Shown here piece after piece: positions 33,708 to 44,218 of a DNA stretch of 64,000 bases. Both the position numbers and the translations under genes were made by a program. Position 1 is the stretch's first letter. Every line of letters begins with the position of its first letter. The stretch comes from Hysterium pulicare CBS 123377 (Eukaryota; Ascomycota; Dothideomycetes; Hysteriales; Hysteriaceae): the NCBI GenBank assembly GCA_000467715.1, contig AJFK01000658.1, forward strand, positions 62,001 to 126,000, written 5' to 3'. The notes beneath the pieces were generated by a model, which was given only the letters and a program-made list of their open reading frames with translations, was not told the DNA's origin and made no database searches.

Positions 33708-35609
33708 CTACTCCAACATCCCCAACAACCCCTCCCAAGCCCTCACCTCCACAACTCCACTCGTGCTCTTCTCACCAAGTTTCTCCTCGTCATAGTTACC
33801 GGCAACCCACTTCTTAACCTTCAGTCCACCCAACCCTTCCCACTGCACCTTCTCCCCCGAAAAATTCAACGCCACAACCCAATTCTCCGCCCCATTAAAC
33901 CTCCGATAAGCAAAGATCTTCTCATTAGGTTCGTCCAGCATTTCGAAATCCCCGTAAACAAAGACATCCTTATGCTTCTTGCGGTTTTCCAAACCGCGTT
34001 TCCAGAAGGCCCGGACGGACGGCGGAGAGGAAGATGGTGAGGAAGCTGAGAGCTGAGCTTCGGCATTGACGGTCTTGTAGTCGTCATTTACGCGCATCCA
34101 GGGGGTGGATGTTGGAGCTGTGAAGCCGGCGTGCGGGGTGGAGTCCCATTGGACGGGGGTGCGAGCGTTGTCGCGGGCTTTGCGTTGGAGGATTTTACGG
34201 GCTAGGGAGAGTTTTTCGGGGTCGTTGGGGTACATTTGGTTGTATCTGCAGTGGATCAAATAGCGTTAGTATGACAAGATTAGGATGGTGAGTATAATGG
34301 ATGGCACTGACTTCTTCCAGAAATTGATGGACTCGATATCCTTGTATTCTTCTGGTTCCCAACTCTCGGGTACATTTCGCATGCCTAGCTCTTCGCCTTG
34401 GTAGACGTACAAAGTCCCGGCGAGGGTGGTTTGCATTAGGCAGAGGAGTTTCGCGCCATACTCTCTCCACTCATCGCTGTCATCTGTATACCGAGTTACG
34501 CTCCTAGGCTGATCATGATTCTCACAGAAAATCGAATTCCATCCATCGCGCTTGAGCATCAATCTCTGCAGTCTATTGACAATCTTCTTCAAATCACGCG
34601 CATTCCACGGATGAAGCGTGAACTTGAAGTCTCCCGGGACGTTATCGATATCCACGAGATCGAAGGCGAAAATCATGTTGAGTTCGCCTGACTCGGCGCC
34701 AACGACGCGGATGATTTCGTCATCATTGCGGACGAAGGGCATCTCGCCGACGGTGATGGTGTCATATTTATCTAGGACCTCCGTTCGAATATCTTTCAAC
34801 CATTCATGTAGTCGGGGACCATTGGCGTAGTATTTGTCCCCGGGCTGATACTTATGACTCTGGACCGCGATTGCCGCATCCGGGAAACTCTGCACTTTGG
34901 AGATGAGATTGATAACGTCCATCCTGAATCCGCTAGCTCCTCTATCTAGCCAGAAGCGTAGCACGTCGTGCACAGCTTTTCGCACTTCGGGGATTTCCCA
35001 GTTTAGGTCGGGCTGTTCGGGGGTGAAGAGTGAGAGATAGTATTCCTGGGTCTTCTCATCCCACGTCCAGGCCGAATTGGCTTCACCTAGGATTTGAGCC
35101 CAGTTGTTGGGAGCCTGGCGGGTACCATCCTTGTCGTACTTGGGCTTCTTCCAAATGTACCAGTCGCGCTTTGGGGATGTAATCGAAGAACGAGATTCGA
35201 GAAACCAAGCATGCTGGTCAGAAGTGTGATTGACCACAAGATCCATCACTAGCTTCATTCCCCTTCTCTTGATTTCTTTGATCAAATTGTCCACATCCGC
35301 AAGAGTACCATACATTGGGTCAATGTCTTCGTAGTCGGCGATATCGTAGCCCATATCCGCCTGGGGGCTCTTGTAGATAGGTGAAACCCATATCACATCG
35401 ACTCCCAAATCCTTGAGATAATCAAGCTTTTTTGTGACTCCAGGAACATCACCCCAGCCGTCGCCATTAGTGTCCAGGAATGAAGCTGGGTAAATCTGAT
35501 ATACTACTGCTTCTTTCCACCATCGATGTTTCTCCACGCCTGTTCGGCCGGCGGGTGCTTGCTGCTTGGCGGCAGTTGACATTTTCGCGATGGATACTCC
35601 ACAGGCCAT
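33708..35609 (-). CDS. GH13 alpha-glucosidase, oligo-1,6-glucosidase type
   Basis: Intracellular-type alpha-glucosidase (no signal peptide) that cleaves maltose- or isomaltose-type sugars after uptake. Two exons on minus, 35609-34312 and 34245-33708, with a 66-bp intron, give 611 aa. A second Met at codon 10 is also possible as start. All GH13 blocks are present: YQIYPASFLDTNGDGWGD near the N-terminus, DLVVNHTS at 123-130, nucleophile D231 in GFRMDVINLISK, acid/base E289 in TVGEMP, and stabiliser D366 in ENHDQPR. The residue after the nucleophile is Val232. In yeast isomaltases Val here favours alpha-1,6 bonds, while maltases have Thr (established for yeast enzymes). An isomaltose/panose specificity is therefore likely, though not proven here. 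Convergent with the SANT-like gene. Confidence 0.94.
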
Positions 35610-36084
35610 GAGAAGTTTAGATGGTTGTCTTTGAGGACTGTTTGTTTATCGAGAGTGGGGCACGTCACTTTTGTGGAGAAGGCTGCGAAGTCGGCGAGGA
35701 ACTTAGAAGAAACTTCCGAATCGCGAGGAAGGGCCGCACCGTGATCCCAACGACAGAGACTCGGTGGAGGACTGGTAACCTTCTCTCAGCGTCGATTTAT
35801 GTTGTCCATGATGTATGAGAGCGTTGCACACGTCGTTAGGCAGCTGTTCTGCTTGACGGAGATGGGTCCTCCACGCTAGACGACCTGGCGCCCGGCAACC
35901 TGCAGCAGACGTCACACTACCTCCAGAAACCAAGCCAACACGAGTAACGGTGCTGGAACCTCACCTTTTCATTTGCTTCACCCTCTGCGCAGATTGCTCG
36001 AGAACTAGACGTCGTTCTTGCTTGCATGGTGATTGACAGCGCAAACGTCCCGACATCGAGAACGGAGGCGACGATTCGTCGGCC
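35610..36084. promoter_or_regulatory. Divergent intergenic region
   Basis: 475 bp between the alpha-glucosidase start (minus) and the membrane protein start (plus). No supportable frame. I could not identify a maltose-regulator site by eye. Confidence 0.45.
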
Positions 36085-37038
36085 ATGGAAGTACAACGAT
36101 CGGACCTTCCTGGACGCCCTAAGAAGAAGAGCTCTAGACTCTGGCGTGTTTTACTCTTCTTTGGAGGCGGAATCTATGCTCCTGATGATTCGACTTTTGA
36201 ACCCATCGAGATTCTGCTCAATGCAGAGGACCGAGAAGAGAGAGATAGACTTACGGAACAATGGAAAGATAACAGGTTGCACGAGTTGAGCTTTGTTGGT
36301 GTTGTTGTATGTCTTGCTTCGTATCAATGCATTTTCTTTTCATATCCTTCATCCTCTGCATTGGACTCTCACGTGATCTTGTTGCTCTGCTCTTCTTTCT
36401 TGGAAAAAGATTGGTAAAGCTCAACCACACGTAAGCGGTCTACTGATACGTAGTCTAGGCTGCACTCCTTTGCGGGGTTCTGACTTCTACCGGCTCTTGG
36501 CCTGATGTTCTTCCTAATGGGATGAAGTCTCCATGGCCGGTACGATGTAGCTGGTACTGCGGGATCATCCTCGCTCTGTTCAGTATCCTCACCGCCGCTG
36601 ACCAGACCGTTCGTCTCCATCGACTATCCTCTCACAGGGATGGGCTTCTGATTATCCGGAACCTACTATCTAAGCAGATGATCAAAACGAAGAGGACCAA
36701 GAGTACGGGCAGAATCCAGCCAAGCAAAGTCCAAATCTACACCTGGCAACTCCCTGTTATCTTCTTAACGACTTCTACGATCTGTATGATCGTGGGTATG
36801 TTTTTGCATGTGTGGAGCGCGACGCGCCGCATCGACCAATATGAGAACTGGTGGAATCCGAATTCAAAGGTCCGATGATCACTGTTTCTAGAACATCTGC
36901 TCACAGATGTCCTCATTTGGAAATTGCTTATCGAGTCTACAGGTTGCAGTGACCTATACAATCGTAGCGTTCTTCTCCATCATGGCCTTCTTTGCCGGAC
37001 AGGTATCGCTTTACGCACCCGACAACCAGCTAGACTAG
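36085..37038 (+). CDS. Small four-helix membrane protein, function unknown
   Basis: Three exons, 36085-36306, 36459-36869 and 36943-37038, give 242 aa. Introns are 152 and 73 bp. The start GCCATGGAAG has a strong context. The N-terminal 60 residues are cytosol-like and charged (LNAEDREERDRLTEQWKDNR). Four hydrophobic segments follow: LSFVGVVAALLCGVLTSTGS across the first splice, WYCGIILALFSILTA, WQLPVIFLTTSTICMIVGMF and VTYTIVAFFSIMAFFAG. A basic loop between helices 2 and 3 (ADQTVRLHRLSSHRDG and KQMIKTKRTKSTGR) suggests an intracellular loop. The second donor, GTCCGA, is unusual, but the frame is preserved. I recall similar conserved proteins in related fungi, all uncharacterised. Divergent from the alpha-glucosidase, with no evidence of a functional link. 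Confidence 0.72.
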
Positions 37039-37541
37039 CACCTTAGTGCGGCATGCGAAGTGAGGTCAACTTCGAATTATCGCATTGAGTTACGTGTATC
37101 TACAGCTATGGCATGCGGCTGGAATATTCATACTAAATAGTCCAACCCGTCACGTGGTGCGGTGATCAAACTCTCCCAAGGATAAATTACAAACGACTTC
37201 CCCAAAGTCTTTCCAACAACCCTTCACGCCCCACCAATCGTTATACTACGCGTTAAAGTCTTTTGCTCAACTCACCCCACTCAGATTGGTCTTCAAACAC
37301 ATAGTCGAAATCCGCATACCTTCTTTAAGGCAGCTCAACTGACACCATCAACAATACCACCGTTTTACCCTACATACCCACTATACTCTTTTTTGCATCG
37401 AGCCTAAAGCAACACTTTCAAGACTTCGTAAAGGCTGGGAAGAGAAAAACCGACGATGAGCAAGCCGGTCCAAGGAAAAGGTTCTGCCTAGACCCTTCAG
37501 CATTGCCATGGGAGCCATTCCCGTCGCTTTTGCGACCCGCG
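37039..37541. other. Gap in front of the decayed F-box-like Cys-rich gene
   Basis: The frame of the next gene is open from about 37327 to 37541 but contains no ATG; it reads DFVKAGKRKTDDEQAGPRKR before the first Met. Either a spliced first exon was missed or the true start has been lost. Confidence 0.4.
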
Positions 37542-38591
37542 ATGCCGTACTCAGCTCCCTTATTACCCGAATTAGTCCAGAAGAGTCTTACACAGTACCC
37601 AAGCGTCAAAAGACTGGCAAGTGGGCTGACGTCCAAAGAGCTCATTTCTCATGCGAGAACTTCTAGGATAGCATTTGGTTCAATCCGCGACAGACCACAA
37701 GGCTGGCATAACCTCGTTTCTCGAACGTGTTGCGACGGAAGCGGTATTCGCTATCGGAAGAGGTGTCACGATGCGACCCCAATGAGTATCGAGCCTAAAT
37801 GTGGTGGGACCGACGAGAGCATTGAGTCAAAACAATGTGGATCTTGTGGCGTGGAAGTGTGCAACGAGTGTCGAATGCACTGTCTCTACCAAAGTGCGTA
37901 CAGAGCACCAGGAGATCATAGACCAAGATGGGGTGGCTACCTTTTCCTAAACAATCGTCCACTATAAGTCCTACCTCCAACGGATCCTAATCAGCAGTGG
38001 ATTACAACTTCTCCGTCAGATGTTCAAAAAGGACTGTTCAAGCCGCACCATGACGATGGTTATCTTCCCGATGTTCTTCCCGGCTCAATGACCGTTTTGA
38101 CGAAACATTTTATCCAGGATATCACCAGCCACAACTTAGGCTACGAGAATCTCCCGAGAGACGATAACGCAGAGTGGCCTAACAATTTCAACGAAATCGC
38201 CGAGCTCTGCCACAACCGCAAGCGCTTTGTATGCCACCCGTGCTTCAATAACAATGGTCCAGGTATCTCGCACATGGAAGAAAACAAACGCGAGAAAATA
38301 TACCGGAAAACCTGCACCTGCTCGTCGAAAGCCCACTTCCTCGATCGATGGACGTGCATTCCCTGCTATGTGCGCCAGGTAAGAAAAAACCAAACATACA
38401 TACAACACGATTACCAAAGGTGGAACTATAAATGGGGTAGCGGCGCAACCACCCGCTTCGAAGATGTGGCCAAGTATGAATGCGGTGCTGCTTTGGACGG
38501 GGAGGAAGGGTTCAACGTCGTTTGCTCTTGGTGCGATGGCGAGATTCTCAGTCCTACTACCGGGGGAAATAGATTGATCCATCATCTGTAA
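37542..38591 (+). pseudogene. Second member of the F-box-like cysteine-rich family, interrupted
   Basis: One frame runs from before 37503 to 38591 with a single in-frame TAA at 37965-37967. Both sides of the stop are plainly homologous to the gene at 15149. Left of the stop are CCDGSGIRYRKRCHD and CGSCGVEVCNECRMHCLYQS; right of it are KRFVCHPCF, CTCSSKAHFLDRWTCIPCYV and NVVCSWCDGE. The order of Cys pairs and the spacing agree with the intact paralogue (RWICLHC, FCGWCTK). No intron with workable phases removes the stop. The first Met in frame is 37542, so the start is uncertain too. A recent pseudogene is the simplest reading; read-through, a sequencing error or a missed intron are alternatives. 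Family function unknown. Confidence 0.65.
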
Positions 38592-39431
38592 TGTAAGTGA
38601 GCGTAAAAAGGCATTCTATGATTTGAGCAAGGCATGCACACTGACTTGCATACTGATAGAACAATTGTTCCGGACCGCTCGGACTTGACGCAGGACTTAA
38701 GTTTTTCCTCCACCTTGAGACCTTCCTAACCAGGAGCAGGATGTTAGGAAGCATTTTTCTCACTTGTATATATATACCGTCGGATGGTAGTCTTTATTGT
38801 GGTATGCTGCATGTTCAACCGTCGGCAACAATCCGGCTGGATCGCAAGTATTTTCAGATCTTTCGAATTCAAATAATCAACCAAATAGGAAATCACCAAT
38901 GACAATTCCGCCAAGGACTCTAATCTGGACTCTAATTTTCAATCTCGAAGAAGCGACGTTATCACAAGGTTCTGCCAATACGAGAAAATATAAAACCCTC
39001 ATATATTACCCCAGCTATTTATAGCAGCAACGCAATCAAACAATCCCCAGATCGCTCCACATCACCAATCTTTCCCGGGAATGAACTTCTTGGTAACCGG
39101 CGATCCCCAGATTGAATTTTGGTTATTTCTAACGTTCGTATAGTGACGTCGTTTAATCTAATTCACTTAATTCGGTTGTTCTGGATGCTTTTGCCGAACG
39201 AAATACTCATATAATTGATTGCGAAACATGGATATCTTGATCAAGGACGCAACGGTTGACCTCAACCCAGGTAAAAAGACAGAAGAAATGGTAGATAAAA
39301 AGATGGGGGGAACCGCGTGCTATTGCATACCTTCAACTCTATCCTAACACCACTACGGCCATCTGTTCCAACATTTTCAAAGCCTATCAACCAAGTCGAA
39401 AACTTCTCAAACTCTCAACGCTGCAACCAAA
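38592..39431. other. AT-rich intergenic stretch
   Basis: No gene seen. Contains a TATATATATA run near 38768 and AT-rich blocks from 38860 to 39240. The last 100 bases are the probable promoter of the small secreted protein gene. Confidence 0.45.
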
Positions 39432-39665
39432 ATGCGCGCATCCATTCTCCTCGCCTCCCTTCTCCCTCTCGTCTACGCTTCGGCCGTCCCGCCCAAGGAG
39501 CCACCCGTCTACCCAGCTCCTTGCGGTCGCTCCGTCCCTCATGGCTCTTGCATGAGCAAGACCGATTGTGGAAGTGCGGGTGGATTCTACGTTGGGCGCG
39601 ACTGCGCGTTTTATAATGTTGCTGATATTGGATGTTGCTATGATATCCCGGATAAGTCGTCTTAG
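39432..39665 (+). CDS. Small secreted cysteine-rich protein
   Basis: Intronless 77-aa protein. Residues 1-18 form a signal peptide ending near the ASA-V site. The mature part of about 59 residues starts with a Pro-rich VPPKEPPVYPAP and has six cysteines in the order C-x8-C-x5-C-x11-C-x9-CC, then ends after YDIPDKSS. Even cysteine number, small size and secretion fit candidate effectors, antimicrobial-like peptides or hydrophobin-unrelated surface proteins. It lacks the eight-Cys hydrophobin pattern. The start AAAATGCGC is the first ATG after a pyrimidine-rich leader. I know no named family with this spacing. It sits alone between the Cys-rich relic and the But2-domain gene. Confidence 0.72.
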   Translation: MRASILLASLLPLVYASAVPPKEPPVYPAPCGRSVPHGSCMSKTDCGSAGGFYVGRDCAFYNVADIGCCYDIPDKSS

Positions 39666-39988
39666 AGGTAGGCTTTCAGAGTTTGGATGCTGGGGAGATT
39701 GGAAGTTGGTACAGGAGAGGTGCTGACGAAAATTTAGGCGATTGGAAAGGCGGCTTTGCAAGCTTGATTCCAACATCTCGAATGCAGGAAAAGGGAAGGG
39801 GCGATTTATATGGATATGGATCGGGTTCGATAAAGGTTCATGTGGCGAGCGGAATATGAGTGAGCATCGACGCAACGCGTTGCGGGCTCAACTACCTTCG
39901 TTTAGTTAAATATTATTCTTCTGAATATATATTTTGAACACTAACCAGCAGCTGCTTCCCGCTCTTCAGTTAGGATTTGAGCTATATC
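39666..39988. other. Gap between convergent genes
   Basis: Contains the 3' ends of the small secreted protein gene and the But2-domain gene. Locally AT-rich near 39910-39940. Nothing else seen. Confidence 0.5.
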
Positions 39989-41387
39989 TTACCTTTTAAC
40001 GCGATTAAAAGACCAAGTGGTCCACTGGTTAAACCTATTATTGGCAGTAACACACTCCAAGAAAGAACGTTTTCCCTTACTCCTCAAAGCGCCCACCGAA
40101 TCAACCCGAGCCACCAAGACATCTCTCAAAGAAACTTGTGGTTGCCACAACCACCCACATTTATGCTCCTCCTCACCATGACCGAGCTTGAAGAAATCCC
40201 CCTTGCATCCAGTATTCCACTTACTGACATCCTCACCGCACTTAGGCTTCCCCTCGGGCATCTGGGGCGTAGGCTTCTGGTGTGTAGGCTTCTGAGCTGT
40301 AGGCTCGTTGAGGTGAAGGGAAGTAGCAGTCTTGATGGGTTCGCTAACACCAACGAATGTAGCGTTCTTCTCGGGCTCACTGATCGCAATGTAGAATCCG
40401 ATTGGCAGGGGTGGAGTTGCTGCGTGTACTCGAGGAAGGTGTCGCTTGAGCAGAGCTATCCGATGAGATCAGCAAACATTTCTTCGCGTTGTTATAGGGC
40501 ATGTAGTTTTTCTCCCACCCTCCCACCAACTTCCAAGTACTCTTGCGTGGCGTTCACTAAGCAGCTTCCTGGATACGGCTGGTCCAAGACGTAGCGATGT
40601 CCCTAGCGATAATCATTAGTTCAAATATATATCCGCGACGGAGAGATTGGTGGATTTAGGGGACATACAGGAACGATGGTCTGGTTTGCTGGGTCGTAGG
40701 TCGGATCACCTTTCGGAGGCTGCGTGTTCCAGGTGGTCTCCTCGGTAGCTCCGTAGCCAACATATCCGGAGAAAGAAAACGTGCCGCCGCCGCGGAACTT
40801 GTAAGAAGATGTATCGACATGCTTGGTTCGTGGGAAGAGGAACTCGAGCGTGCAGACTTTGCCTGCTGCTGAGCCAGCTATGAAGAGTTAGGATTTCGTC
40901 GAGCTGGTAGAAATTCAGAAAAAGGTTTGCCAGGGCCACTTACGAATGAAGAGGTTGAAGATCGTGCTATAAAAGGAAAAGATTTAGCAAATCAATAAAT
41001 AAACAGCAGGTATTGATTTTACCAGCGATCGTTGGGAGCCACAGTTCCATTCTTGCTGTTTCCGTATGCTGTATTGGGATCTTCGTTTCCGTCAGCTACA
41101 TTTCATTGTGTTGTGCTAGATACGGGACTTTACTCTTCGCAATGATTGGAATGATCCGAATGGGTTCAATAATTTTCCCTTGGCTGTTGTCAAAGGTCAA
41201 TAAAGAGAGATTTGGTGGAGCACGGGCGGAACCTACCCCCAGAACTTTTTCTGGCATGTCGGGGTTGACCCGCAACCATCAAGCGTTCGTTTTCCAAGAC
41301 ACCTACATCCTCCAAGCGGAGGGGAATGAGTTGAGTCGCTGCGACAGCGGCGAAAATGCCGACGATGGCTGCAGTTGAAGCCTTCAT
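39989..41387 (-). pseudogene. Secreted But2-domain protein gene, probably damaged
   Basis: Begins with a signal peptide (MKASTAAIVGIFAAVAATQL) at 41387. Spliced pieces on minus give QGKIIEPIRIIPIIAKNPN, TAYGNSKNGTVAPNDR, a TIFNLFI strand, AGKVCTLEFLFPRTKHVDTS, YKFRGGGTFSFSGYVGYGA and PGHRYVLDQPYPGSCLVNAT. This is the beta-rich pattern of the fungal But2 C-terminal domain (named after Ubi3-binding proteins), usual in secreted proteins. The expected end PLPIGFYIAISEPEKNATFV and the Cys-containing tail KPKCGEDVSKWNTGCKGDFF are present, but in another frame than the preceding SSDTFLEYTQ. At least one shift lies near 40420-40440, and a stop follows VGEKLHAL. The first intron also needs an unusual donor (GTTCCG) to keep phase. 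Either a recent pseudogene or sequence errors. Confidence 0.6.
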
Positions 41388-42055
41388 GGTTGCTGTGCGA
41401 AGTAAACGTAGAGAGTTTTTTTCAATTTTGAGAAATACTCTCGTCAGGGGCCTGAAGGTTGGAAGTCTCCCTTTGTGTTGAAGGCTGTTCGGTCATCATG
41501 ATCATTCCATACATCTTTTTAGAGAATTGGCGTTGAGCGTAGGGTAAAACGGCCATCATCAAGTGCCATTTGAAGAGTAACTTGATGGCACTGGCTATTC
41601 ATTAAGTGATATTGTCTGGTACCGAGAAACAGTTTCGTTAATTAGCGTCAAGGTTGATCTAATCTTGACGTTATGTGAAAAAGACGTACGAAACATATGA
41701 AAATCGCGTCACTAAGAAAGGACGCCACAGACACAGTAGAAATATTCTGCCTGATATTGCATTGGAATAAGATATGAAAGCATATACTGATGCATACTTT
41801 TCGCCTTCAGGGAGTAGAAGTGTTTACAGTTCATTCAGTTACCCTGTAAGTTTTGTAGCCGAGCATTGGAAACGCTTCGCCCCAGCACGAGATTGTAACA
41901 GAAGTCTCACTGACCAGATCAAGCTTGTTTTCAGGTGCACGAACATGAGACCAAATCGAAGTAGGAGATTCTGAATATGAGGTGCCATAAATTCCGAGAT
42001 GCCTGTACTCGTCTCCATTATCCCTGGCATCCATCCACTCCTAGAAATCTTGGCT
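41388..42055. other. Non-coding interval
   Basis: No gene seen. A short inverted repeat (GCGTCAAG ... CTTGACG, arms about 7 nt) lies near 41645-41670, too small to call a terminator or mobile element. Frames on both strands at 41774-42090 overlap each other and have no family features. Confidence 0.4.
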
Positions 42056-43455
42056 TCAAGTACGGATGAAGCCATCGAGTAAGTATCCAAATTCCTGTTG
42101 GATCCTATCCGGGGTTCCTGGCACGAAAGGACAGTTTAATCCGTGAGAGAGAAAGTTGTTCACCTCATTGGTGATGACCATACGACGAGAAGTAAAAGCA
42201 GTCGAGGCTTTTAAGGCTGGTCTCCGAACCGTCCAATTTCTGAAATAAACAAGTTTCGTTCGAAAGTGATGCAGCAACGAATGATAGTTGCATTCTTCAC
42301 TACGGTTAGGGTAGTTAGTCGGCCCAGGGTACACCTCGACGACAACCAACTCAATGGTTTCCAAAGTAGTAAGAGAATAGAATAGCTGACATAGTGCTTC
42401 TTCAGATATGTATAAGAAGATCAGCCCAGGTGCTTAAGACGAGTTGAAGAAGCCGCCGTGAAAACGAGCGGTGGATCAAGGAAGGGAGCAATATTTTTTA
42501 GGTGGTGACTTCGAAGGGTCAATTGCTCTAGGAAGAAGAGTTCGGACAGAATTTACCTTAGCTTGCCATTGTGTAGACATCGGTACCGCTCACTGGCATT
42601 GAGGCATTCCCTTATATTTACCGCCAGATCGAGTCGGGTTAAGGGCAAGCATTGAAACAGCTGCATGGTCCGTTCATAGGCAGTAGTTGCAGTCAAAAAG
42701 AGCTGGGGACTGATTCCAGCTAGTAGTTTAGATGCATTGTGTGATAGCCCTTCGACGTGATGATAATCTGCGGTGGCTAGAAGCTCGGATCCGACGATTT
42801 CATAGCCTCTCCATCCACCATAGCGAATCCTCTGGGAAGGAGCCGCGAAGACTAGCCATTGTAGAGAAGCTCTCGAGTAGTGATTCAGGTATCGAAGTCC
42901 TTAATCCAGCCAGGGCCAGGAAGCTAGATTTTGGAGACTTGGAGGCCGTGATGAAGAGCTCGACAATCTGTTTGCATGGGAGAGAAAGAGCCAAGCTATC
43001 CACCCCTCACTGGTCACAGTCACCCGTCTCAGCATCGGAAAGGAGGTCAATCCTGGCCTCAAGAGTTCGACGTCTTCCCCGCTCTCAATGATTCCTTGTT
43101 GCCCTTCATACAGGTGTCGATATATACTGTGAACAGTCTTCTGTCTGATTGTGCAGATGATACCAAAGCTCCGAGTTAGCTCACGACTGGTTGGCGGGCG
43201 TAATTCGAAGAGCACATCATCCCAGATAATCTCATTGACCCCTTTTCGAAACTCCTCATGACTGAGAATGCCAATGAAAGCATCGAGATTGACACGATGC
43301 GACGAGATGCAGACCCGGGGTATGCTTAGTTTGGAATTGGCTTTGAATACTTTGCAGGCTAATCGGGCATGCTTGATGCCTTTGTTTCCGAGCCAATCGA
43401 AGATACAGCGGACGAGTTCTGGCGGAAGATCGAGAATGGCCATTTCTGTTGTCAT
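42056..43455 (-). pseudogene. Long F-box protein gene, interrupted
   Basis: From ATG 43455 (MTTEMAILDLPPELVRCIFD) the protein has an F-box: LPPELVRCIFDWLGNKGIKH, then ARLACKVFKANSKLSIPRVC. It continues as the long C-terminal part common in ascomycete F-box families (GILSHEEFRKGVNEIIWDDV, FPMLRRVTVTSEGWI). At 42901 the frame meets a TAA. The same frame then stays protein-like (ASLQWLVFAAPSQRIRYGG, LFLTATTAYERTMQLFQCLP, LTRLDLAVNIREC) up to another stop near 42555. The family tail reappears downstream as FFLEQLTLRSHHLKNIAPFL and in the open piece 42364-42056 (ETIELVVVEVYPGPTNYP). Two or more stops plus a frame change make this a decayed gene. Intact members would be substrate receptors of SCF ubiquitin ligases. 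Confidence 0.65.
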
Positions 43456-44218
43456 GGAAGCCAGTGTTGGTGAGATTGGTTCTCCAAACTTAAGAGGGTT
43501 CGGGCCGGTAGAAAGCACAAGCTCGTACCACATCACGTGAATTCATTCACTACGTCATCGTCCAAACAAATGAGACGAGGTATTTAGCCCTCCCATCTTC
43601 CAGTTTCTTTATGTGATATCTATACTGAAAAGAGGTATTCTCGCCCTTCATGCGGTCTTCGGACATTCACCTTCTTCCTCCTAGTTCTACCAAATCTTGC
43701 CAACCGACACTCTGGCGTGGGAGGCGCAAATCATGGAATGCAAGGAGTTCAATCATGGCATGTGCTTGTACCAGTCCATCGTACATGCTACAGCTGTAAA
43801 ACGATTCGAGCCAAGATCACTTGAGCTTTTCTATCCCTGTGCATGTTACGACGCTTTTCATCCCTGATGATTGGGCTGCTGATTATCGGAGAGATCACAT
43901 ACACAAAGTAGTAAAAATTAGCTTGAACGCGCTGACCGGTCCGCAGAACTGTATTCTGCAAGCTTTCATTGGCACAACTTCTGTAAGGCCCAATGAGCGT
44001 TCAAACGCCCGGACAAGGCTAGCCAATAGAGATAGAAGAACAAGATGGGCAAGGCACATTTCGACCTCGCTTCTTCGTGTTGTATATCAACTAAATCAGT
44101 CTCGCTTGCTTTCCCAAAACTATTCCTTCGTTCTATCTACTCTTCCTCTGGGTTTTTCGGCAACAACATACTACATACTTCGTTATCCCACGTGAAGTAG
44201 ATTCTATTGCGCATCAAC
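43456..44218. other. Intergenic region between divergent relics
   Basis: Former promoter space of the F-box and Clr5-ankyrin genes. The plus frame 43821-44195 shows no family features. Pyrimidine-rich with TTCTTCGTT-like runs close to 44219. Confidence 0.4.
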
